Below are positions 23,267 through 35,198 of a stretch of DNA of 64,000 nt, piece by piece. Source of the stretch: Abelmoschus esculentus. Lineage: Eukaryota; Streptophyta; Magnoliopsida; Malvales; Malvaceae. The stretch is from NCBI GenBank assembly GCA_035048815.1, contig JAUCBN010000043.1, forward strand, positions 5,459,001 to 5,523,000, written 5' to 3'. Under the pieces are notes generated by a model that had not been told where the DNA came from, did not search any database, and saw only the letters and a list, made by a program, of their open reading frames with translations. The position numbers were made by a program, and so were the translations under genes. Positions within the stretch are counted from its first letter, which is position 1. Every line of letters starts with the position of its first letter.

Positions 23267-24184
23267 GGTGTGTAAAAATATCTGATTCGATCGATTTTAT
23301 TCAAAATTTTAAATATTCAATCCGATACATGACTAAGATATAAAAAAATCATGATGATAAATGAAGGTCTGGATGAACAAAATATTAAATTCTTTATAAA
23401 ATTTTAGTTTTAATATTTATTAAATTTTCCATTAGCTAATAAATGTTTTGAGTCGCTCTCTCCTTTTTCTATTTTTTTTTTTAATCGTTGTTTATTTTGA
23501 TCTATCCCTTTATCGGTGGTCGACAATCAATCTTAGTACTGGTTGTTGACCACCGGATCTATAAATCTATTATTTTTAATTTTAATAAAAATCTCTACTT
23601 TTATAACACGCTTTTTCTGTCCTTGTGACACGTTTTCTTCTATCTTTTGACATGTTTTCGTTTTGTTGTTTGATTCATCTGCTCTTGTGGCACATTGCAG
23701 CATACCCTAGCGATCGATTGTTGTTTGCCGATAGTTTGATTTATCTGCTCTTGTGTTTGATTTAATCGGCGCTAGTTTTTTATTTATATTTTTGTCGGTA
23801 GTCTTTCGAAAAGTTATATCCCCACTCCGGTTGATGGTTGTTTGCCGATGAAATCAGTCTTAGGTAGCGATGCTTTTTACATGACAATTTGGATCGTCTA
23901 CAACTCCTTTTTCCTTCTTTATGCGTCTCGTTTAGACAGAGACAAGGAGATTCAAGAAGCTTCTGAATTTTATTGATATGTTTAATTTCATAAGAATTTT
24001 ATTTTCTCTGTTTTTTGGATCGTAAAATGTTTAAATTGTTTAATCTAATCTTTTACTTTTTAAAGACAATATAATTATAATTTTTATAAATTTAATAAAA
24101 TTTCAGAAACATTTATCAAAAAAAATTCCATTAGCTACCCGATCCAAATCCAAGTATATTTTCCCACGACCCAATCACCCTGTA
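23267..24184. mobile_element. Decayed GGGTG-terminus element with a GC-richer insert
   Basis: The left border TAGGGTGTGTAAAAATATCTGATTCG-type words and right border CCCGATCC...CCCAATCACCCTGTA look like two ends of a word-built hAT-like element. Between them lies about 0.45 kb (23,500-23,940) of more balanced sequence with internal direct repeats (ATCTGCTCTTGTG twice; GTTGTTTGCCGAT twice). No domain is recognised and the borders are uncertain. Confidence 0.3.
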
Positions 24185-24383
24185 CTAAAGTCAGTCAACA
24201 CAAGTGATGCTTTCAAAGAAAAGGAAGTCAGTCAAAAAGTTGTTCTTTGCAAACATTTTTTTTTTGTGCAAGGGATATGCTTTCCCTTCATGTTTCAAGA
24301 ATCATTGTAGACTTCCAAGTTCCAAGTCTGAAACTGGAAATTTCAGAAAGATTCTGGGGAAATTTCGTTTCCCGTGAATTCCC

Positions 24384-24390
24384 TATATAA
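24384..24390 (+). promoter_or_regulatory. TATA box of EF-hand gene 1
   Basis: TATATAA lies 94 bp upstream of the ATG, in the context CCCTATATAAACAAC. It is a well-formed plant TATA box for an intronless gene. Confidence 0.7.
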
Positions 24391-24477
24391 ACAACTCACT
24401 GATTCAACCTCTTCTATACCAGAAAACAAGCTTGTCTCCTATCTAAACCAACACCAAATAATCTGCAGTTGAAAAAC

Positions 24478-24795
24478 ATGCTTAATTCTCGCATGAACTG
24501 CAGCCATTGTAGCAAGACAAGCAAGTTCAGAGGATGCATGAGTAAGTGTTTTCCAGTTCCTTTGACGAAAGCACAGGAGAAACTAATACTGGAGAGGTTT
24601 GACAGTAATGGAGATCATCGGCTTAGCAAGCAAGAACTTCAGAATACGTTGTATTACCTTGGGTCACATTTCCCGAACTGGCGAGCTGCACAAGCACTGA
24701 ATCGTGCCGACGAGGATCACGATGGTTACATCAGCCAGGGAGAGATGGACGGTCTTGTTGAATATGTTAGGCAATGTGGGTACACTATTTCCTAA
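24478..24795 (+). CDS. Small two-EF-hand calcium-binding protein (gene 1)
   Basis: This intronless gene encodes 105 residues. Two canonical 12-residue EF-hand loops are present: DSNGDHRLSKQE (residues 42-53) and DEDHDGYISQGE (78-89). Both keep Asp at position 1, acidic or Asn side chains at 3 and 5, and Glu at 12, so both should bind Ca2+. The N-terminus (about 25 residues) is Cys-rich (C8, C11, C20, C24) and is absent from the two paralogues downstream. The start is the ATG at 24,478; the same frame is open slightly upstream but without an ATG. It is a calmodulin-like/polcalcin-like Ca2+ sensor by fold; targets cannot be told from sequence. It lies on the same strand as the related genes at 35,913 and 46,161. 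Confidence 0.88.
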   Translation: MLNSRMNCSHCSKTSKFRGCMSKCFPVPLTKAQEKLILERFDSNGDHRLSKQELQNTLYYLGSHFPNWRAAQALNRADEDHDGYISQGEMDGLVEYVRQCGYTIS

Positions 24796-25094
24796 TGCAT
24801 TAATCTCATATTAACCAGTGACAAGGGTGATTCAGGGGTGCTGGGGGGAGACAGTGCACCAGGAAAAGTTTAAACTTTTATGATATAATTGATGTATTTT
24901 TATTGTATTTTCTATCGATAATATGCTTAGTAGCGTTACTTTATAATCCGTGACAAGTCACACTATAAATTTATCGATTTATAACAAAATTCTTATGATG
25001 CTATATATAACGTCACAAAATATACTATATATGTGATGATTCAATGTTAATCAGTGACATTGAAATTTTATCACCAATAAACTTTATTTGTGAT

Positions 25095-25264
25095 CAGGGA
25101 CGGAGTCAGGATTTAAGATTGAGAGGGGCAAAACATAAATGTTTAAAAGTTAAGAGGACAAATTCATTAAAAAAACATTTTTTAAAAGAATTTAAATAGA
25201 GAAACAAAAATAAAAATATTCTTCGATGGTGGGGAAGGGCCATCCCTCTTTAATTCCGTCCGTG
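25095..25264. mobile_element. hAT-type MITE, 170 bp
   Basis: The termini CAGGGACGGAGTC and its near-complement (CCGTCCGTG) are bounded by a perfect 8-bp target duplication TTTGTGAT (25,087-25,094 and 25,265-25,272). Both features are diagnostic of hAT elements. It is non-coding. Confidence 0.85.
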
Positions 25265-25506
25265 TTTGTGATAATATGTTTATCACATATTAATAGACAT
25301 AAAATAAGACATTTTATTTGTGTAAAAAAATGGTTTAATGTGTTAGAAATCACTTTTATCATCATTTTATCTCTTATATTTTATAAGTCGATTAATGCGG
25401 ACTAATGATAATATTTCACCTATATGTATCATAGAAATTATTAGTTTAATTATATAATCATATAACATGACTCCCTAGTTGAAAATAAAATAAATTTAAA
25501 CTACAT

Positions 25507-25534
25507 AATAATAATAAGTTTTGAGCTTCTAATT

Positions 25535-25574
<40 letters not shown>

Positions 25575-25592
25575 GTTTTGAGCTTCTAATTT
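25507..25592. repeat. (AAT)n microsatellite between 26-bp direct repeats
   Basis: About 12 AAT units are flanked by two copies of an AATAAGTTTTGAGCTTCTAA-type segment (about 25,512-25,537 and 25,570-25,595). Slippage or unequal exchange duplicated both the flank and the repeat. Confidence 0.8.
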
Positions 25593-25727
25593 TAAAAATA
25601 GTAATCATTAAAAATAATACTAACTTAAAAATTATTTATTTGCATTTAACAGTATTACTTAACTATAATTTATCATCATTTTAAATGAAAATATTCATTG
25701 CAAAATAATTATGGTGTAGTAGTTATT

Positions 25728-26252
25728 GGATAATTTACCTTTTAAATCATTGAACTTAATATTCACTTTTATTTATATCATAAACCTTTAATTTAATCAA
25801 ATTAAATCATTAAAATTTAATTATTAGTAAATTAAGTCACCTATACTAAAATCATTAAATAATTATAACAAAAAAATTAAATTGATATTTTTCCTTAATA
25901 TATTTTTCACGTATCATCCTTAAATAATGTTTAATTGATAAATTTAGTATTTTTAAGAATTTATAATAAATTTTATTTAAATAAATTCAAAAGAAAAATA
26001 ACTAACTTTCCTATAAATTATAATAAAAATATTTAAATTGACAATTAAATATTATTTATTAACGATATGTGAAACATATGTTAAATAAAAATTTCAAATT
26101 AGTTTTTTTTTTCATTAGAATTATTTATTGGTTTCAATCTAAACTTAGTTTACAAATAATAAAAATAGAATGATGTAATTTAATTAAATTAAAAATTTAT
26201 GATATAAACGAAAGTGAATGTTAAGTTTAGTGATATAAAATGTAAATAATCC
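25728..26252. mobile_element. MULE-type MITE, copy A (525 bp)
   Basis: The inverted ends start GGATAATTTACC on the left and GGATTATTTACA on the right, and the terminal arms run well over 100 bp. The 9-bp flanks GTAGTTATT (25,719-25,727) and GTATTTATT (26,253-26,261) differ at one base, as expected of Mutator-like insertion. The same family as 34,671-35,198. There is no coding content. Confidence 0.8.
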
Positions 26253-26810
26253 GTATTTATTTTATAGTTTGAGTTTGATAGGTGTAACACTCAGTAATCA
26301 CAAATTTTATTCGGAGTATAAACCCATTTTAATTTTTGTTTTATTAAAATAATAGGCTTTAGTATTAATTATTATTATTATTAATAAAAATAAATATATT
26401 ACTACAGTATAGTTAATATAAACTATATCTTTGTTAATGTTTATAGTTATACTCTATGTTTCTCGAAAAAAATATAATAATTGTCATGTATATGATGTGG
26501 TTCTTATTAACATATATAGTTATTTGTTTATATATATATATTCGTTTTTTTGCTACTATCTAGTATTATTACTTTCGTTTTAATTATTATTTCTAGTAAT
26601 ATATTAATTATAGTTATTTGTTTTATATATATATATATATATTAGTTTTAATTGAAAGTAGAGATAGATTTGTTTTTTTTATTATTAATGTAGTCTAAAA
26701 AAAGTTTTCTAGTTCGTCACTCATTTTTTTTGGATTTTCTTAAGAACTTTGAAGTTGAATGGTTCTGGGTTTGAAGTTAGATTTTTCAAAGAGTTTTAGG
26801 GCTATGAAGT

Positions 26811-29253
26811 ATGGATTTGCCGATTAATGAATGTTTCGCGTACCATATACATTTTCGGGATGAATACGGTATGGGTAATGAGAGGACGTACCGAGAATGT
26901 CTCTGTAACACCTTCGATCCGGCTTCACATTGGACTTCTGTCCAAAACCCGTATTTTAAAATTATATTTCAAAAGCCCAAAAATAATGAATTCAAATCCA
27001 AATCCATCGTAAGTTCATAAAATCCAATCCAAATCAAAACATAAAATCCAAGTGACTTGAAGTAGTTGGAGCTCCAAAATATTACAACTTTTAAAAGCAC
27101 TCGACTATAAATAAAATAAACAAGAGTTACAATTACACATATAAGGTTCTACAAGTACATGACCCATTACATCTAGTAAAAGTAATCTGGCTACTAGTCG
27201 ATGCTGAAACCAACCACGATGGTGTTCCTCCGGTCCAAAGCTCTTCTTAACCTACGCATGAAAACACATTTCGAAACACTGAGCTAAAGAAGCGCAATGG
27301 GTACTCTACCAACTGTTTCACATCACACATGACATAAATAAACATATGAAACATAAATGACGACATGGCATGAGTACGATGACACTACCATATCCACCTA
27401 AACATAGGATATCATGCACGCATATTATCGGCACATAGTATATGCATAAAAACATAAGTAAACACTAATTCTCAAAATTCAAGTATCATATTTATATAGG
27501 GTGTCCGATATCACCTTGTATTAGTATAGTAGTAAGGGACCCATCAACATAAAGCAAGGTCCGTGGCATGTCACTCTACATAATATCCGTTAAGAAACCC
27601 ATCAACACTAAGCAAGGTCCTAGTTTTTCTTCCGCATAATATAACATCGTTAACCCATAAACATTAAGAAAGGTTACCAATTTATTTTTCATATAATATT
27701 TAACTCTAGTAGCCTATCAGCACTAAGCAAGGTTACTAGTTTATCATATCTCATAATAGTATAACTCTAGGAAACCTATCATCACTAAGCAAGCTCCTAG
27801 TAAACCACATAACTTGTATGTATCACACCAATACTTTATTAGTTTCAAATACCAACTTATACCACCAAATACCAAGTCATTAATCGATTATCTCACTAAC
27901 GAGGTTAACAAGCCAATTTCTCGGTTTTAGTATTCATTTTACCCCTTAAGAGACCCATAGTATCCTTTACATCGAATTATAAATCTCCGGAACGACAATA
28001 TTAATTTTTGGATAGATTACTTAACGAGTATCAATACGCCCCTCTTATCGATACGCCTCCCTTGCATATCGATACGTTAAGCTAAGCAGTTTTGAAAAAG
28101 TTGAGGAAAAGCCTACATGTATCGATACACCTATATAGAGAATCGAAACGCACACAGTATCTATACGCCAGCTTCGCGTATCGATACACTAAGCTAAACA
28201 ACTTAGAATCCAAGGGGAAACACATCCGTATCGATACGCCTATATGGAGTATCGATATGCCCCAAATTTTGGTATGCCCCTAAGAAGGTATCGAAACGAT
28301 TTGCCACTAGAGATTTTGGTTTCGAAACACGGGCAGGGCATTCCGATACACCTTCCATACTCGCTCTTATTTCTTCTCTAGGGTATCGATACGCTTGTAC
28401 GAAAATGTAGGTCCGAACCCTCAAAATGCTTAGAACTCTACCCAATCCAATGCCATTGATTCTAAAGCCATTCCTACACTCTAAGGGGACAATTTTAAGC
28501 ATGATTATACAAATTTTACACCACTTTATCTACAATATCCCAATTCACCATTAAAGAGCATTTTAAGCTACCAAGCATATCAAGCAAGCATCAAACATGC
28601 AACCATGCCTAAATCTATGAAACGTATGATGTTTAAGAGTTGGAGGAGTACCAACCTTAAGCAAAAAGCACAACAACCACGACCTCCCTCTTCCTTCAAG
28701 CTTTCTCTTTCCCAAAGCTTTTGAAAGGCTCTCCTACTTTTTTCTCTAGAAAGGGAAGATAAACAGTGAATTAGACACCAAGGAGAAAGATTCTTAGAGT
28801 CTAAAAACACTGAAAAACTAAGATTAAAGCTCCCAACACAACTACTCCCGCTCAAGGCTCAACCACCACTCTTAAACCCCATTTTCTCTTAACCCCATAC
28901 ATGTTTACCTTGTTTAATAGATCTCTCTAAGCCCTTCAACTACACCTTTACACAAAAACGAATTTCTTAGGCCACCACCGAAAAGGTTAAACCTTTTACC
29001 ACTTCTTTTCTTGCAACAATGGAGGAGGAAGGGAAGGAAAGAAAAAATGATCTCACTCAAACAATTTTCTGTAGAGAAATCAATTCTCTTCCCCCCTCTT
29101 TGTCCTCAATTAGAGGACTACCATTTTGCTCTCACTAAAAAAGGTCCAACTCACAACCCAACTCAACCACTTAAGCCCAAGGCTCATAATCAGCCCATAA
29201 TCCGACACCCAGATCCGAATCGTGATAGTCTTGAATTAATGAGATACGACTGA
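26811..29253 (+). pseudogene. Short ORF split by a solo LTR (possible gene fragment)
   Basis: The frame from ATG 26,811 runs open to the LTR insertion point at 26,903 (31 codons, MDLPINECFAYHIHF at the start). Directly after the target duplication on the other side, the same frame continues with six codons to TGA at 29,251-29,253. The surrounding non-LTR sequence (26,750-26,903 and 29,228-29,430) is less AT-rich than its neighbourhood. I do not recognise the product, and a 37-codon frame can be chance, so this is only a candidate disrupted gene or exon. Confidence 0.25.
26904..29227 (-). repeat. Solo LTR (2.3 kb) of a diverged Tekay-like gypsy family
   Basis: On the minus strand the unit has ends corresponding to the LTR of the 11-20 kb element: the plus-strand start TGTAACACC..CACATTGG..CCAAAACCCGTATTT matches the complement of that LTR's 3' end, and CCGACACCCAGATCCGAATCG near 29,200 matches the complement of its 5' end. 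It is flanked by GTCTC (26,899-26,903) and GTCTT (29,228-29,232), a 5-bp target duplication with one mismatch. No gag/pol remains, so it is a solo LTR. It carries many TATCGATACG motifs between 28,025 and 28,395. Confidence 0.8.
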
Positions 29254-31207
29254 AAATGATTTAAATACATTGGAAGAACGAAGGGGACGTTTCGGGTACG
29301 ATGTTTATGTTAAACACGCGTACCCATTGTAGAAATCTCAAATTTAACGAGTAAAAATGGAGGGAGAAGGGAGCTTCTCGAGTTTAATCAGTGTGGCGGG
29401 ATATGGCAGAGCTTGAAGAAGATGTATTGTAAAACTTTTGTATACTTTCATTAATTAATTTTCTTTTATGTGTGAAACCTACTAAAATGTTATTTTCGAT
29501 AAAAAAATATTACTTAATTTGACGGATGTTATATTTTGTTTTTTAGTGTTTTATTAATAATTTTTAATATTTTTATTAATAATTTTTGTAAGTTTTGAAA
29601 TTTAAATTAACTTTGATTAATTTTTTTAAGGATGTGACTTTAATTATATAGGCTTTGATAAATAGAGATTTTGAAATTATTGCTCGTTTAATTTTTAAAG
29701 AATCATCGACATGTGTTACATCATGATCATTAAGCTTTATACCTGAGCATTTATACCTTAAGTAGGAGTGAAACACCAATATCTATGTGAGTAACCCTCC
29801 ATAATTCGGTAGTTTACTTCAAGAATCCACAACTTTTGACATGTGAGCAACCCTCCACGTAACTAGATCGTGTTTTTGTTCGAACTGAATCCAATTTGTA
29901 TGCTTGTAATGGATCAAAATTGGGGTTCTTGTTGCCTTAGTAGGTATTGAGATAAGTTAGGATACCCTTGATTAGAACCAACCTGAGAATTTAGGAAGTC
30001 TACCTCAAATAGAGTCATGCGGATAATCATATCAAACTAAATTTCGTATGATTGCGATTAATTTTTCATTTTTGCTTTTTTTAATCCATTTATCTTGTTT
30101 ATATTTTATTTTTTTATTTATCAATGTATTCTATTACTAACATTTCCTTTTTGTTTTCTTTATATTTTTTGTTTTTTATTTTGCATATCTTCTCATAAAG
30201 ACAACAGTGATCTATAAATAATCTAAAGTTAAAAACTCGATAAATGGAGAGATTATATCATGGGCTCGGCTCGTCACATCATCCGTGGTCCCTAACAAAT
30301 AAAAGTTATCCATTTCACTACAATTATCTATGTCATTAATCTAATTTCCATAAAATAATATTTTTAAATGACATCGAAAAAATGAGTGAAAATTCATTGA
30401 TCGAAAAAAATGACATAAAAAATAGTGGTAAAGTCCATATTGAGTCAAACTGAGCTGAGCTGAGCCTGACGAGCTTTGAGCCTGAGCCGAGCCTAGTAAT
30501 ATTATTTTCGAGTCGAGCTCAAACCTAAAATTCCAAACTCGATGAACCTCAAACCAAACCAAACCCAAATACACCTATTTTCGAACCTAGCCGAACAACC
30601 TTTCAATCTCCACTGTCCCACGTTTTGATTCTTTATTTGAATAACAATTTATTGTAAAAATATTCAAGGCCCGAGCCCATGCCAATTTGCTTTCTAAATT
30701 TATATTATATTATATAAAAATTAAATTTATAATATTATATAATACTATAATTAATATAATATAAAAATAAAAAATATATTAAGTTATTTATGTATAAAAG
30801 ATTAGAAATGAGATTAATTAAAAAAATTAAATGTATAATAAATATTTTAAAAACCTATATAACATTGTTTTCTGAAAATATTTTCTGTTTTATATTCTAA
30901 TTTCATTTTTTAAAAAATAATTTTTATTTTAAGACTGAAAAATATATTTGATTAATAAAAATAAAATTTTGTTTTCAATAATGAAATATATGAAAACGGT
31001 TTGGTCACTCAACAATTATCAATAATAAATATTAATTTTTTAAAAGCATATTAAATACTTTTGAAGTAGTGTCGAATTTTTTAAATATTTTTATATAAAA
31101 TTATGAAGAAATAAAAATAAAAATAAAAGTTGAGGTGTGGATTCGTAAACGTGGAAGCATTTTCGACCTCTGATGACGTCAACCTCCAACGTCATTTTTT
31201 AACTATT
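29254..31207. other. Repeat-rich intergenic DNA
   Basis: No gene is recognised. About 30,244-30,300 resembles the arm of the 203-bp MITE at 39,653-39,855 (ATTATATCATGGG start). About 30,435-30,610 is made of GAGCTGAGCC/CGAGC words, another decayed word-built element. The remainder is AT-rich. Confidence 0.4.
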
Positions 31208-31216
31208 TTTTATAAT

Positions 31217-32846
31217 GAGTTAATTACTGTGGATGTCACGTTTGTTTACCCTCAGTACAAATTTAGTCATTAATTTTAAAAATCAATAAATATAGTCACG
31301 TACGTTTTCGGGCTGTAAACTTATGGTCACTTCGACGTTAAAAACCGTTAAAGATTAACGGAAATATAATTTAGCACAATATTAAAAGGATAAATTACCC
31401 ATATAATCACTAAATAATTATTTTATTTTTATTTTATCTTTAATTTTACCCTAAAAATTTAAATTCTTATATTTTTACCATCTTTCTAAACTTATGATCC
31501 TCTTCTTCTACAACTATTTTATATGATAAATGGCATCATGTAACTTGACTATATCATTTTCAAAGCTTTCTTAATGAAAAAACATAAGAAAAGACTTGCG
31601 TTATATATGTATAATGGAAAATCTTTCTCCCCTAAAATTTTGTGATGTTTGCTTGCTTGGGAGAACAAATAACAAATATTCAAACACCCAACTTTTCATG
31701 AGTCAACATCTTTTACTTTCTCTCTGTTTCAAGTTAAATAATCCCTTTTGAATCTTTCATTTTATTTCTCTGTGATCTTTTTTCTATTTTCATTTTCACT
31801 TGCATCATCAACAGAGGCGGCTACATCGACAACAATGTTCCAATAATAATTGGTTTTGCTCTATGAAACCTACCATTTACAACAACAACAAAAAACAATA
31901 CTAACTCGAATTTCACAAATAAATTGATACACTCCAAAATGAAAACTTTGAGGAAAATTACTCACTTTTTTCACCCAATGTTGCTTGTATGATTAATGAA
32001 ATTCAAATCACTCGACAAGTACGAAAATGTGTGAAAAAGATCTAAAAAAAATAACCAAAACCTCAAAGCCAAATGTCAAGAATTACAAAGCAATCAATTG
32101 AAAAAGTAAAACTTTTGTTGAAAATGAGACTAAAAAAGAGAGATAAAATCAGTATCACCATATTGAGTAACAAGGGGATAGATAATCAGAAGCACTGAGA
32201 TTAATAAACCAATCTCAGTCTCCACCTTCTTTCAACAAAATTGCAGTAGAGTGTAACGTGTTAACAGTCATAGTTGGACATCTGTAAGTAACTAAATTAG
32301 CTTTCATAATCATCCGAACATTCTCAAATTTGTTAAACACTTGATAATCTTTCACGTACTTCTTTAGATCCAGCCTCTCTTCGAGGCTAGTTTCCCGGTC
32401 AAGATGAACCACGTATTGATTCAGAGGATGGTAAAGGGTTAAAAGAGTCTTCCTTAACATCCGGTCGTTGCCGACGGAGCCCGAGATGAGGTAAGCGAAG
32501 TGGGGAGGTGGAGGAAGCCTGGTTTATAGTTCATGTTCAATCCCTGAGGTGTATTGGGTATGGGGATTTCAGTTTTCGTCCCCCTCAATCAATTTTGAAA
32601 AGATGGTGAAAATATAAAAATTTAAAATTTTGAGGGTCAAATTAAAAATAATTAATTATATAGTGACTATATAGGTAATTTATCTTTTTATTATTGTGTT
32701 GAATCATCTTTCCGTTAACTTTTAACGTTGGAGTGATCATAAGTTTACAGCCCGAAAACGTACGTAACTATATTGATTGATTTTCAAAATCGGTGACTAA
32801 ATTTGTACTGAAGGTAAACAAACGTGACCTCCTCAGTAATTAACCC
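31217..32846. mobile_element. Pack-MULE: MULE-type element carrying a host gene fragment
   Basis: The 1.63-kb element has terminal inverted repeats of about 200 bp (left end GAGTTAATTACTG; right end complement GGGTTAATTACTG) and a perfect 9-bp target duplication TTTTATAAT (31,208-31,216 and 32,847-32,855), the signature of Mutator-like transposition. It encodes no transposase. The interior contains a minus-strand fragment of a family-14 glycosyltransferase gene (32,159-32,523). A family member without a captured gene lies at 20,190-21,058. Confidence 0.88.
32159..32523 (-). pseudogene. Captured fragment of a GT14 (Core-2/I-branching-like) glycosyltransferase exon
   Basis: The minus-strand translation begins RLPPPPHFAYLISGSVGND and continues through LYHPLNQYVVHLDRE, EERLDLKKYV, MIMKANLVTY and LHSTAILLKEGGD, then (after a stop) DWFINLSASDY. 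These are the conserved first-exon blocks of plant GT14 proteins (Golgi beta-glucuronosyl-/N-acetylglucosaminyl-transferase-like). There is no start codon region: an in-frame TAA (32,524-32,526) directly precedes the homology. A TGA at 32,215-32,217 replaces the tryptophan of the DWDWF motif, and a 4-base insertion follows the SDY motif, breaking the PLVTQ block. The fragment ends at a plausible exon donor. It is a dead capture inside the MULE. Confidence 0.88.
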
Positions 32847-32855
32847 TTTTATAAT

Positions 32856-33351
32856 ATTACTTTTTTTTCTTTGCTTATAATTAACGATCAATTTAATTTT
32901 ATTCTATTGACATAACTATTATCCTAGAATTCAAGAGGACTTGAATTTAAATATGTTTAAATGAATATATAATTGTTATTATTTTGTTAGGGTAAAATTT
33001 TTATTTTTAATTTTACAAGCGAATATATGAACTTTTTTCATTATTGAGATTCTTAATTGTATTATATTTTGATGTAAAAAAATTTACAATATTTTATATT
33101 TAAATTATAAAATTTAAAACATAAATTCATTACCCTAATAACACAAAATCTAAATTTTAAATCCTAAATTTTAATCATAAATCCTAAATTTTCTATCTTA
33201 TAATTTAAACTCTTTAACCTTAAACCTTAATCTCATTGTATAAAATTTTTAAATTCGCAACTTTTTTTTCTACTTATTCTTATATTTATTTATTTATATG
33301 TCTCTTTTCTCTTTTTTTTAGTTTATCGTAAAAATATTTTTTTTATTATTC
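32856..33351. other. AT-rich intergenic DNA
   Basis: No gene was found. It contains degenerate TAAATCCTAAATTTT words around 33,140-33,230. Confidence 0.5.
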
Positions 33352-33872
33352 TTAGAGATGTGCACGGGTCAGGTCGGGTCGGATTTTCGGTCCGCTTGAA
33401 CTCGACCCGAACACAAATACTCTAAATCCGACTCCGATCCGACACAAATATTTTTTCAAAAAATTCGACCCGACCCAAAAATAAATACTCTAAACCTGAA
33501 TCTGACCCGACCCGATTTATAAAAAAAATTTAAGGATTAAATTGTAAAAAAAAAATTGGGACTTAATTATAAAAAATATAATTTTAAGGACTAAACTATA
33601 AATCAAAAAATAATTTTAAGGACCTAATTATAAAAATATATAGATAAAGAACCATTATTATAAATATCCTTAAAATATTTATAAAAAAATTATATATTTA
33701 GTCCCAGGTCCGGTCGGATGGATATTTTACACCCTAAACCCGACCTCGACCCAACCCGATGTCATTTTAAAAAATCACCCGACTCGACCCAAACCTGATT
33801 TTTCATCAAAAAATCCGACCCGATCAAGTCAGATCGAGTCAAAACCCAATCAGGCCGGGTAAAATGCCATCC
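33352..33872. mobile_element. hAT-like CCCGAC-word element, second copy
   Basis: It has the same architecture as 6449-6966: a start TAGAGATGTGCACGGGTC, GGGTCGG words in one arm and CCCGAC words in the other, and a centre of tandem AGGACTAAATTGTAAAAA-like units (33,530-33,640). The right end (GCCATCCC) is decayed and no clean target duplication is left. Confidence 0.6.
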
Positions 33873-34661
33873 CAACTTATTTTTCTAATTTTTAGAGTAC
33901 TAATTCTAACCTACCCAAATTAACCTACCTAACTTGTTTGATAAGAAGGAATACAATACTCGTGCAACATTGCCATCTTAGATGCTTTTTTTGGCACTTG
34001 CCTTCATATTCTTTACTTTCACTTTTTATTAAATGTATATATTTTTGGAATAATATATTTTGCCACGTGAAGTAATTGCGAATCAGAATGTTTCTTACAA
34101 AAGACTTTTCAACCGGGGAATCTCGGGTGGCTTCGTACACAAGCAAATTGCTTCTTCTTTTTTTTTAATGTTTGATAAATAATTTGTAGTTAGAATTAAA
34201 ATTTTAAATTATTTTTAAAAATATGATCAATTAAATTTATTAATTAAAAAATAATTGATTAATAAATTTTATAAAAATAGATTAGAATGAAATATCTCGA
34301 TTTGAAATTTTAAAGATTTTGTGATTTAGCGATCATCGATATAATAATCAGTGATGATTTATAATCCGAAATGATTTAAAAATTTTATGATTTAACCAGA
34401 TCTACAATAATTTTTGTTGAAATTTGAGTTTAGAGAAGTGAGAATATAAAAGGATGAAATTGATACGATTTTAAATATTAAGTATTAAATTTATTATTGG
34501 ATTATTTTATATTAAAACGAATTTAAAAGATGTGTAAGTTTTAAGACTAAAACTACTAATACACCGTATGATGTCATATTTTTGTTAAATTTTAATAAAA
34601 ACAATAAAATACAAAAATAAAACAAAATACAATTACTCTATCAAAAATAATTAGATGATCA
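33873..34661. other. AT-rich intergenic DNA
   Basis: The minus-strand ORF 33,925-34,146 has no recognisable motif. I see nothing else. Confidence 0.45.
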
Positions 34662-34670
34662 AAAAATAAT

Positions 34671-35198
34671 GAGTAATTTACATTTTACATCACTAAACTT
34701 AACATTCATTTTCATTTACATCATAAACCTTTAATTTAATCAAATTATATCATTCAACTTTCATTATTTATAAATTAAGTCACTTATATTGGTATCATTA
34801 AATATCTATAATGAAAAAAATTGAAATTAAAATTTTTATTTAATATATTTTTCATATATCATCAATAAATTATATTTAATTAGTAATTTAATTTTTTTAA
34901 AAAAATTATAAGAAATTTTTTTATTTTTCTTTTAAACTTATTTAAACGAAATAGAAAATTTTCACATAAAATTATTAAAATTGTCAATTAAACATTATTT
35001 AATAATGAGATGTGAAAAATATATTAAGTAATGATATTAATTTATGTTTTTTTTTTGTTAAAATTATTTAATTGTGTTAGCATAAATGATTTAGTTTACT
35101 AATAATAAAAGTTGAATGATGTAATTTGATTAAATTGAAGGTTTGTGATCTAAATGAAAGTGGATGTTAAGTTCAGTGATTTAAAATGTAAATTACCC
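34671..35198. mobile_element. MULE-type MITE, copy B (528 bp)
   Basis: The inverted ends GAGTAATTTACATTTTACATC and the complement of ...AAATGTAAATTACCC are flanked by a perfect 9-bp duplication AAAAATAAT (34,662-34,670 and 35,199-35,207). It aligns end to end with copy A at 25,728-26,252. It is non-coding. Confidence 0.85.

Noticed and set aside
28025..28395. Regularly recurring TATCGATACG motifs looked like a CRISPR-type array
   Set aside because: Repeat words are short and palindromic, spacing is irregular, and the host is a plant. They are part of the solo LTR.
33925..34146. 73-codon minus-strand ORF
   Set aside because: No recognisable domain, no promoter or splice context; kept only as intergenic.
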